From assembly GCF_035943795.1 (NCBI RefSeq), contig NZ_DASZBY010000017.1, positions 1-64,000 on the forward strand: a stretch of DNA of 64,000 nucleotides. Reading direction: 5' to 3'. The notes under the pieces are model-generated. The model made no database searches, was not told where the DNA came from, and saw only the letters and a list, made by a program, of their open reading frames with translations. The number at the start of each line of letters is the position of its first letter. Within the stretch, counting starts at the first letter, position 1. This DNA is from Aliidongia sp035943795. GTDB taxonomy: Bacteria; Pseudomonadota; Alphaproteobacteria; ATCC43930; CGMCC-115725. Positions 57,561 to 64,000 of the stretch are shown piece after piece. The translations under genes were made by a program, and so were the position numbers.

Positions 57561-57587
57561 CGTCATCCCCGCCCGGGCGGGAATGCA
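57561..57587. repeat. Palindromic element between sbp and cysT
   Basis: CGTCATCCCCGCCC and GGGCGGGAATGCAG form an imperfect stem of about 12 bp with little or no loop. It is a relative of the elements at 12791 and 25277. It lies 10 bp before the cysT start, so it may protect the sbp mRNA and raise binding protein over channel. Confidence 0.65.
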
Positions 57588-57596
57588 GGGCAAGCG

Positions 57597-58484
57597 ATGA
57601 GTGCTGACGGGGGCGGTTCGTCCGCCACCTTTCCCGTGACGAGCTTCGGCGCGGCGCCCCGGCGGCGATCCCGCCGCGTCCTGCCCGGTTTGCCGGGAAC
57701 GCTCGGCTTCACGGTCTTCTACTTATCCCTGGTCGTGCTGCTGCCGCTGATGGCGCTCGTGCTGCGGGCCGCCGGCGTCGGCCTCGACGGGTTCGTCGCC
57801 CAGATCATCTCGTCCCGCGTCCAGGCCGCCTTCCGGGCAAGCTTCGGCATCGCGTTCCTGGCCGCGCTCATCGACATGGGGCTGGGCCTGCTCGTCGCCT
57901 GGGTGTTGGTGCGCTATCGTTTCTGGGGCCGACGGCTGCTCGATGCGCTGGTCGACCTGCCGATCGCGCTGCCGACCGCGGTCGCCGGCATCGCGCTGAC
58001 CGAGCTCTATGCCGAGACCGGATGGTTCGGCGCGCCGCTCGCGGCACTTGGCATCCCTGTCGCGTTCACCCCGCTCGGCATCGGCGTGGCGCTCGCCTTC
58101 GTGGGCCTGCCCTTCGTCGTGCGCGCGGTCGAACCGGTGCTGGTCGACCTCGACCGCGACGTCGAAGAGGCCGCGGCAACGCTCGGCGCCTCGTCCTGGC
58201 AGATCTTCCGCCGGGTCATCCTGCCGCCGCTGTGGCCGGCGCTGCTGACGGGCTTCACCCTCGCCTTCGGCCGCGGTATCGGCGAGTACGGCTCGGTCAT
58301 CTTTATCGCCGGCAACCAGCCCGGCCTGTCCGAGATCGTGCCCCTGCTGATCGTGGTCAAGCTCGAACAGTTCGACGTCGGCGGCGCCGCGGTGCTGGGC
58401 TCGCTGATGCTGCTCGCCTCCTTCGCGATCATGCTGACGATCAACGCGCTGCAGACCTGGAGCCAGCGTCGCCTTGGCCCCTAG
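57597..58484 (+). CDS. cysT: Sulfate ABC transporter permease CysT
   Basis: A 295-residue permease. About six membrane spans follow a 30-residue cytoplasmic N-terminus. DLPIALPTAVAGIALTELYA, and the EAAATLGASSWQIFRRVILP loop that docks CysA (EAA motif), are clear. GRGIGEYGSVIFIAGN is the CysT signature. Its ATG is behind AGGG; the frame to 57516 is not needed. It overlaps cysW by 11 nt. Also called CysU. Confidence 0.95.
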   Translation: MSADGGGSSATFPVTSFGAAPRRRSRRVLPGLPGTLGFTVFYLSLVVLLPLMALVLRAAGVGLDGFVAQIISSRVQAAFRASFGIAFLAALIDMGLGLLVAWVLVRYRFWGRRLLDALVDLPIALPTAVAGIALTELYAETGWFGAPLAALGIPVAFTPLGIGVALAFVGLPFVVRAVEPVLVDLDRDVEEAAATLGASSWQIFRRVILPPLWPALLTGFTLAFGRGIGEYGSVIFIAGNQPGLSEIVPLLIVVKLEQFDVGGAAVLGSLMLLASFAIMLTINALQTWSQRRLGP

Positions 58485-59301
58485 ACCCGCCTACGCCCGC
58501 TGGGGCCTGATCGCCCTCGCCTTCCTACTGCTGCTGGTCTTCCTGGTGGCGCCGATGGTGCTGGTGTTCGTGCGCGCGTTCGGCGACGGGCTGGATGCGC
58601 CGATCGCGGCGCTTCGGGAACCGGATGCGCAATCGGCCATCCGGCTCACCTTGCTGGTCGCCTGCATTGCCGTGCCGCTCAATCTCGTCTTCGGGCTCGC
58701 CGCCTCCTGGGCGATCGCCAAGTTCCGCTTCACGGGGCGTAGCCTGCTGATCACGCTGATCGACCTGCCGCTGTCGATTTCGCCGGTCGTGTCCGGGCTG
58801 GTCTATGTGCTGGCGTTCGGCGCGCAGGGATTGCTCGGCCCCTGGCTGTCCGCGCATGGCATCAAGATCATGTTCGCCGTGCCCGGCATCGTGCTGGCCA
58901 GCATCTTCGTGACCCTGCCGTTCGTCGCCCGCGAACTGATCCCGCTGATGGAGGCGCAAGGGCGGCTCGAAGAGGAAGCGGCGCTGACGCTTGGCGCCAG
59001 CGGCTGGCAGACGTTTTGGCGGGTGACCCTGCCGAACGTGCGCTGGGGCCTGCTGTACGGCGTCCTGTTATGCAATGCGCGGGCGATGGGCGAATTCGGC
59101 GCGGTCTCGGTGGTGTCGGGCCATATCAGGGGCCTGACCAACACCATGCCGCTGCACATCGAAACTCTCTATAACGAGTATAATCTGCCGGCAGCCTTCA
59201 CCATCGCCGGTTTGCTCGCCCTGCTGGCCCTGGTAACCTTGGCCGCGAAGAGCCTGCTCGAATGGCGCCTCAGCGACGAACCTTCGACGACCGGCCGATA
59301 A
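58474..59301 (+). CDS. cysW: Sulfate ABC transporter permease CysW
   Basis: A 275-residue permease paralogous to CysT. Six membrane spans; EEEAALTLGASGWQTFWRVT is the EAA loop, and MGEFGAVSVVSGHIRGLTNT the CysW signature. The start is TTG at 58474, inside cysT; no ATG exists near the N-terminus. Translation is probably coupled to cysT. Confidence 0.94.
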   Translation: MAPRPAYARWGLIALAFLLLLVFLVAPMVLVFVRAFGDGLDAPIAALREPDAQSAIRLTLLVACIAVPLNLVFGLAASWAIAKFRFTGRSLLITLIDLPLSISPVVSGLVYVLAFGAQGLLGPWLSAHGIKIMFAVPGIVLASIFVTLPFVARELIPLMEAQGRLEEEAALTLGASGWQTFWRVTLPNVRWGLLYGVLLCNARAMGEFGAVSVVSGHIRGLTNTMPLHIETLYNEYNLPAAFTIAGLLALLALVTLAAKSLLEWRLSDEPSTTGR

Positions 59302-59308
59302 GGACCCC

Positions 59309-60355
59309 ATGCAGATCGAGATTTCCGGCATCGTCTGCCGATACGGCGCCACGCCTGCGGTGTCAGGCGTCGACCTGACCATCGCCGATGGCGAATTCGT
59401 GGCCCTGCTGGGTCCGTCCGGGTCCGGCAAGACCACGCTGCTGCGCGCCATGGCCGGGCTGGAAGTGCCGGAGGCCGGCAGCCTCCGGTTCGGCGAGGTC
59501 GACGCGCTGGCGTTGCCGCCGAACCAGCGCGGCGTCGGCTTCGTGTTTCAGCACTACGCGCTGTTCAAGCACATGAACGTGGCGGAGAACATCGCGTTCG
59601 GCCTGTCGATCCGGCCGCGTGCGCAACGACCCGCCAAGGCCGATATCGCGGCACGGGTGGCGGAATTGCTGGAACTCGTGCATCTGCCCGGACTGGGTAA
59701 GCGCTATCCGCAGCAACTGTCGGGCGGCCAGCGCCAGCGTGTCGCCCTCGCCCGCGCGCTCGCCATCGAACCCAAGATCCTGCTGCTGGACGAGCCGTTC
59801 GGCGCGCTCGATACCAAGGTTCGCACGGAATTGCGGCTGTGGCTGAAGGGACTGCACCGCCGCCTGGGCGTGACCTCGGTCTTCGTGACCCACGATCAGG
59901 AAGAGGCCATGGAACTGGCCGACCGCATCGTGGTGATGCGTGCCGGCAAGATCGAGCAGGTCGGCACCCCGGCCGAGGTCTACGCCGCCCCCGCCTCGCC
60001 CTTCGTCTATGGCTTCCTCGGCCAGGCCAACCGGCTTGCCTGCACGATCACGGACGGAGTCGCCCAGGTCGCAGGCACGGATCTTTGCCGCGGATTGGCT
60101 CTGCCCGACGGCCCTGCTACGGCCTGGTTCCGGCCCCATCATGTCGAGTTGGTACCACCGCCCGGGATACGATCCCTCGAGGGCGAGTTGATCGATCTGA
60201 CTGCGATCGGCCCTCGGATGCGAGCGACCATCGGCTATGAAAACATAACGATCACGGTAGAGCTCGCGGCGATCGATCCCGCCCATGGCGACCTTATCGT
60301 GGGGCAGCCGTGCCGGTGGCTTCCGCGGGAAGTCCGGATCTATCCGGCGACGTGA
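59309..60355 (+). CDS. cysA: Sulfate ABC transporter ATPase CysA
   Basis: A 348-residue ATPase. Walker A GPSGSGKTT at 35-43, Q-loop FVFQHYALF, signature LSGGQRQRVALARAL, Walker B LLLDEPFGALD, switch His in VFVTHDQEEAMEL. A C-terminal TOBE-like regulatory domain covers about 240-348. It follows cysW by 7 bp. The last 62 bp overlap the converging acyltransferase gene. Completes the sbp-cysTWA transporter. Confidence 0.96.
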   Translation: MQIEISGIVCRYGATPAVSGVDLTIADGEFVALLGPSGSGKTTLLRAMAGLEVPEAGSLRFGEVDALALPPNQRGVGFVFQHYALFKHMNVAENIAFGLSIRPRAQRPAKADIAARVAELLELVHLPGLGKRYPQQLSGGQRQRVALARALAIEPKILLLDEPFGALDTKVRTELRLWLKGLHRRLGVTSVFVTHDQEEAMELADRIVVMRAGKIEQVGTPAEVYAAPASPFVYGFLGQANRLACTITDGVAQVAGTDLCRGLALPDGPATAWFRPHHVELVPPPGIRSLEGELIDLTAIGPRMRATIGYENITITVELAAIDPAHGDLIVGQPCRWLPREVRIYPAT

Positions 60356-62324
60356 CCTCGAAGCGTCGTACCAGGTCGACGAGGCGCGGGGCGAGAAGCT
60401 CGTAACCTGCCGCCGTCATGTGATCCCCGTCCCAAAACAGCGCAGCGTCATCTCGGGCGCCAGGGCAGTGCGCGGCATCGCAATAGAGATCGTGCGTCTG
60501 CAAAATCTCGACCCGGCCCCGGTCGGCGAGGTCGCCGATGATCGCGTGGAATATTGAGAGCTGCCGAGCATACTCGGCGCCGCTCAAGGCGGCCTGATCG
60601 ATCGGCTGCCCGGACGCGGCCAGATAGGTCAACTTCCGCGTGACGGGAAAGGGAAAGACCGGCGTCGGCTCCAGCAGGATCACCTGGATGCCCGATTGCG
60701 CCAGCCGGCCGACCAGGGACCGCAGCCCGAGAGCCATGGCCGCGCGCCCTCGGACAACCGCTCCATCCACCGCAACGAAGGTCGCCGAAGGACCGGCATA
60801 GGATTGGGCATCCCAGCGCACAGCCACCAGGACGGAGCGAACCCGATGCCCGTCGATCCACGCCAGGACCGCGTCGGCCGTTTCGGCGCACTCCGGCTTG
60901 GAGGCCAGGCGCACCCCGGGCAGCGGTGCGCAACCGCCTTGGCCGGCGAAGCCGATGGCGCCGCCGGCCGCCGTCAGTCGGTCGGCCAGAACGCGCATGC
61001 CCTGCCCGTGCGAGTCGCCCCACACCAGGACGTCGAGCGGTGCGCCGGGCCGGCATCTGCCGGACCCGGATGGAACCAGGCACGCCGCACCGTCCGGCCG
61101 GGCCCGTTCGGTCACGGCGTAAGCCCGTGCCGCCTCGGGCCAGCGTTGCGGCAGACCGCCGCTGGCGACCACCCCGGTCAGCGCCACAAGCAGGCCGGCG
61201 AGGGAAAGCACGAAAACGGCGACGAAGCGGCCCGGGACGGCCAGCATTTGCCGCCGTCGGATCGGCATTTCGATCCAGCGATAGCTGGCAGCGGCGATGG
61301 CGATCGTCAGCAGGATCAGGCCGACCCGAACGAAGCGGCCGGGTGTTTGCAGGGAACCATACGCATAGAGGATCAGGATCGGCAGATGCCAAAGATAGAC
61401 TGAGTATGAGATCCGCCCGAGGAACTGGGCGGGCCGCAGCGAGAGCGCCCAGCCGATGGGACCGTCGTGCGACCGGGACGCCCCCAAGATCAGACCCGCG
61501 GCACCGAGGCAGGCCGGGATCGCAAGATAACCGCCGAACGCGTGCTTGGACGCGGCTTCCGCTACGGCGCCGGAGATGGCGATCAGTCCGGCGCCGGCCG
61601 CAAGATTGCGCTGCCAGCCCGCAAGCCTCTGGCGCCACGGCGCGACCGCGACGAGGGCGCCGACCAGCAATTCCCAGGCTCGCGGCGGTAGAAGAAAAAA
61701 GGCGGATGTCGATGCGCGTTCGAGACAAACGAGAAAGAGCAGCAGCGAGCCGACCAACCCGATGCCCAAGATCATCGGCAAGTTCCAGCACCGTTTCGCC
61801 GCGCCCACCAGAAGCAGCGGATAGATCAGGTAAAACTGCTCTTCGACACCCAGGGACCATCCGTGCAGGACGGGCAAGGCGCTTTGGATTCGCCAATAAT
61901 CGACGGTCTGCCAAAAGCGGATGTTGCCGACACCCAGCGCAACGGCACCGATATCTTTGGCAAGGCCGACCAGATCGGACGGCATCATGACGATCAGGCC
62001 GGCGATGGCGGTGACGGCCAGCATAACGGCGAGAGCCGGGAACAACCGGCGTGCGCGCGCCAGGTAAAAGCCGCGCAAGCCAAACCGTTCGGCAGCGACG
62101 CCGGTCAGGATCAGGCGCGTGATCACGAACCCGGAAATCACGAAAAACAGATCGACGCCCAACCACCCGCCGGGAACGTAGATGGGCATGAACTTGAAAA
62201 GCAGGACCAGGAGGATGGCGATGCCGCGAAGCCCGTCGATGCCTGGCAGCCGCCGATCATCATCCGGCGTTGCCCCTGCGGCGACATCGGGGCGGAGGCC
62301 TCGCCGAAGGGCGGGCCCATTCAT
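60294..62324 (-). CDS. Acyltransferase-3/SGNH membrane protein with altered key residue
   Basis: A 676-residue protein of the OafA/OatA type. Ten or so membrane spans cover about 35-400 (GIDGLRGIAILLVLLF start, HGWSLGVEEQFYLIYPLLLV and SYSVYLWHLPILIL). A periplasmic SGNH domain follows (WGDSHGQGMRVLADRL, ending with FWDGDHMTAAGYELLAPRL). It would O-acylate a surface sugar. In the first span, where family members have LFH, this one has LLFKF: Lys instead of the conserved His. The ATG at 62324 was chosen over a GTG at 62354. The end overlaps cysA. Confidence 0.88.
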   Translation of the reverse strand: MNGPALRRGLRPDVAAGATPDDDRRLPGIDGLRGIAILLVLLFKFMPIYVPGGWLGVDLFFVISGFVITRLILTGVAAERFGLRGFYLARARRLFPALAVMLAVTAIAGLIVMMPSDLVGLAKDIGAVALGVGNIRFWQTVDYWRIQSALPVLHGWSLGVEEQFYLIYPLLLVGAAKRCWNLPMILGIGLVGSLLLFLVCLERASTSAFFLLPPRAWELLVGALVAVAPWRQRLAGWQRNLAAGAGLIAISGAVAEAASKHAFGGYLAIPACLGAAGLILGASRSHDGPIGWALSLRPAQFLGRISYSVYLWHLPILILYAYGSLQTPGRFVRVGLILLTIAIAAASYRWIEMPIRRRQMLAVPGRFVAVFVLSLAGLLVALTGVVASGGLPQRWPEAARAYAVTERARPDGAACLVPSGSGRCRPGAPLDVLVWGDSHGQGMRVLADRLTAAGGAIGFAGQGGCAPLPGVRLASKPECAETADAVLAWIDGHRVRSVLVAVRWDAQSYAGPSATFVAVDGAVVRGRAAMALGLRSLVGRLAQSGIQVILLEPTPVFPFPVTRKLTYLAASGQPIDQAALSGAEYARQLSIFHAIIGDLADRGRVEILQTHDLYCDAAHCPGARDDAALFWDGDHMTAAGYELLAPRLVDLVRRFEVTSPDRSGLPAEATGTAAPR

Positions 62325-62470
62325 GATACGAGATCCAGGAAATCGACTGATCACTCTTGGCCTCGAGTCCGTCCGCGATGTGGATCGTCCTGAGTGCGAT
62401 CCGCGCGCGCGTCCCGAAAGCGTTAGATCAATTTCCCTGGCAGACCAATAGCCTCATCGCGCAAGCCGGC

Positions 62471-62499
62471 CAGCCGACGGATGGATCATCCGTCGGCTG
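62471..62499. terminator. Hairpin after the phosphate transporter gene
   Basis: CAGCCGACGGAT, loop GGATC, ATCCGTCGGCTG: a perfect 12-bp stem beginning 7 bp past the transporter stop on the minus strand. On that strand no T-tract follows; the plus strand has GCGTTTT after it. It is likely a transcript end for the transporter. Confidence 0.55.
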
Positions 62500-62506
62500 C
62501 GCGTTT

Positions 62507-64000
62507 TCAAAACACCTGGCGGAACAGGAAGAACAGGCCGCCCGACAGGATGATCGAGGCCGGCAGGGTCAGCACCCAGGCCATGATCATGTTGCGGATC
62601 GTCTCCCATTGCAGGCCCGAGCCGTTCGCCGCCATGGTGCCGGCAACGCCCGACGACAGCACGTGGGTCGTGCTGACCGGCAGGCCGAACATGTCGGCCG
62701 CCCCGATCGTGGTCATCGCCACCAGTTCGGCCGAAGCGCCCTGGGCGTAGGTCAGGTGATCCTTGCCGATCTTCTCGCCGACCGTCACGACGATACGCTT
62801 CCAGCCGACCATGGTGCCGAGACCGAGCGCCAAGGCGACCGCGACCTTTACCCAGGTCGGGATGAACTTCGTCGCATTGTCGAGTTCGCGGTTGTAGGTC
62901 TTGAGCACGTCCTTGTCGGTGCCGGCGAACGTCGGCTGGCCGCTCTTGTTCATCAGGCGCAGGGCCTCGCTCGCCAGGTACATGTCGTTGCGGACGTTAC
63001 TGATCTGGTTCTGCGGCACGTTGGACAGGTCGCTGAACTTGCCGACCTCGGTCGCGATCGAACCGGCCAGCGACTGCAGCGCCGGGATGGTTACCGGACC
63101 GGCCTCGCGCGTCCGCACGAAGTCGGTCACCTCCTTACGCGCGTCGGTCGAGGCCGGGGCGCCGGCCGGTACGTAGTGCGACAGCGCGTCGGACGCCTGG
63201 CGCGACACGGCGACGAACACCTGGGTCTGGTCCGGCGTCACCGCGCGGTTCAAGGCGAAGGCGGTCGGCACGGTGCCGATCAGGATCAGCATGATCAGGC
63301 CCATGCCCTTCTGCCCGTCGTTCGAACCATGGGCGAAGCTGACGCCGGTACAGGTCAGGACCAGCAGCCCGCGGATCCAGAACGGCGGCGGTTCCTTGCC
63401 CTTGGGCGCCGCATAGAGCTGCGGCGCCTTGATCAGCGCCTTGCAGAGCAGCAGCAGCAGCGCCGACAGCACGAAGCCGATCAGCGGCGAGAACAGCAGC
63501 GCACGCCCGATGCCGGCGGCCTGGCTCCAGTCGACGCCGCTCGTGCCCGAGGAACCGGCCAGGATCTGGTTCATCAGGCCGACGCCGATGATCGAGCCGA
63601 TCAGCGTGTGCGAACTGGAATTCGGCAGGCCGAAATACCAGGTGCCCAGGTTCCAGATGATCGCCGCGATCAGCAGCGCGAACACCATGGCGAAACCGGC
63701 CTGGCTGCCGACCTGGAGGATCAGTTCGACCGGCAGCAGCGAGATGACGCCGAAGGCGACCGCGCCGGTCGAGGTCAGCACGCCCAGGAAATTGAAGAAA
63801 CCGGACCAGACGACGGCGAAGTTCGGTGCCATCGAATTGGTGTAGATCACGGTCGCGACCGCGTTGGCCGTGTCGTGGAAACCGTTCACGAACTCGAAGC
63901 CGAGCGCGATCATCAGCGCCACGCCCAGCAGGATGAACGGCAGGGACGAGCTTTCCTGCACCGGCGCCAGATCGGCGGTCAGATGGACCGCGATGTAGCC
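62507..64000 (-). CDS. PiT-family inorganic phosphate transporter, 5' end cut
   Basis: At least 497 residues, open through the right edge (GYIAVHLTADLAP precedes the possible GTG at 63961), so the N-terminus is missing. PiT signatures occur twice: GFEFVNGFHDTANAVATVIY near the left end and SFAHGSNDGQKGMGLIM in the middle, with LPNSSSHTLIGSIIGVGLM and LPVSTTHVLSSGVAGTMAANG. A cytoplasmic loop of about 130 residues (around DFVRTREAGPV) splits the halves. Phosphate-metal symport with low affinity is typical. No phosphate-regulon box is seen. Confidence 0.94.
   Translation of the reverse strand, partial: GYIAVHLTADLAPVQESSSLPFILLGVALMIALGFEFVNGFHDTANAVATVIYTNSMAPNFAVVWSGFFNFLGVLTSTGAVAFGVISLLPVELILQVGSQAGFAMVFALLIAAIIWNLGTWYFGLPNSSSHTLIGSIIGVGLMNQILAGSSGTSGVDWSQAAGIGRALLFSPLIGFVLSALLLLLCKALIKAPQLYAAPKGKEPPPFWIRGLLVLTCTGVSFAHGSNDGQKGMGLIMLILIGTVPTAFALNRAVTPDQTQVFVAVSRQASDALSHYVPAGAPASTDARKEVTDFVRTREAGPVTIPALQSLAGSIATEVGKFSDLSNVPQNQISNVRNDMYLASEALRLMNKSGQPTFAGTDKDVLKTYNRELDNATKFIPTWVKVAVALALGLGTMVGWKRIVVTVGEKIGKDHLTYAQGASAELVAMTTIGAADMFGLPVSTTHVLSSGVAGTMAANGSGLQWETIRNMIMAWVLTLPASIILSGGLFFLFRQVF

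Overview
This 64 kb window is a stretch of chromosome from a GC-rich, flagellated alphaproteobacterium, most likely a free-living member of Rhodospirillales or a related order. The evidence is the CtrA and ChpT cell-cycle/motility regulators, a CheA with a fused receiver domain, two SAM-II riboswitches (a class found largely in Alphaproteobacteria), an OlsB-type ornithine-lipid acyltransferase, and intergenic palindromes typical of the class. I see no plasmid, phage, transposase or CRISPR signature, and no tRNA or rRNA gene. Gene density is high, with many 4-nt ATGA/GTGA overlaps and several GTG or TTG starts.

Layout. 1-0.8 kb: 3' end of a methyltransferase gene in locally lower-GC DNA, then about 460 bp without a credible gene. 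0.8-4.4 kb: small conserved or unknown proteins. 4.4-7.1 kb: fliJ-fliI divergent from ctrA, with a perfect CtrA box between them. 7.2-10.5 kb: secreted S1/P1-type nuclease and a membrane chemoreceptor. 10.7-12.8 kb: LysR regulator and a two-gene chromate-transporter-type pair. 12.8-19.3 kb: minus-strand cluster chpT, cheA, cheW, cheY, cheB, cheR with overlapping ends. 19.4-23.3 kb: DUF3553, mobA, moaA, nadK, argE. 23.3-32.5 kb: metabolic and regulatory genes (Ntn hydrolase, asd, AstE/AspA-like, LysE exporter, TetR with a GST/PNPOx pair behind a palindromic operator, LysR with a tautomerase). 32.5-35.5 kb: rubrerythrin / Fe-S oxidoreductase / DUF3501 redox operon. 36.1-43.2 kb: a four-gene phosphorelay block of two large hybrid kinases, a receiver and an Hpt protein. 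43.3-48.8 kb: oxyR, HpcH/HpaI aldolase, soluble chemoreceptor, aldo/keto reductase, olsB. 49.3-51.4 kb: an EF-G gene outside any ribosomal operon. 52.5-60.4 kb: sulfur block of OsmC, rhodanese, metZ, metY and the sulfate ABC transporter sbp-cysT-cysW-cysA. 60.3-64 kb: acyltransferase-3/SGNH membrane protein and a PiT phosphate transporter cut by the right edge.

How the genes work together. Two themes dominate. The first is signalling and motility: flagellar export ATPase, CtrA, ChpT, a complete chemotaxis operon, two chemoreceptors and a stand-alone phosphorelay. CtrA-type boxes at ctrA/fliI and before cheA suggest CtrA links them. The second is sulfur and redox metabolism: sulfate uptake feeds sulfide to two homocysteine-forming sulfhydrylases, metZ and metY. 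These are transcribed head-to-head and each appears to carry its own SAM-II riboswitch, so methionine synthesis in both directions would be shut by S-adenosylmethionine. Nearby OsmC, rhodanese, rubrerythrin and OxyR genes fit peroxide and sulfur stress handling.

The most notable items are the paired divergent SAM-II riboswitches, the poorly characterised rubrerythrin/Fe-S/DUF3501 operon, the CtrA boxes, the TetR operator overlapping a promoter, the acyltransferase that has Lys where its family has a key His, and the isolated EF-G gene.
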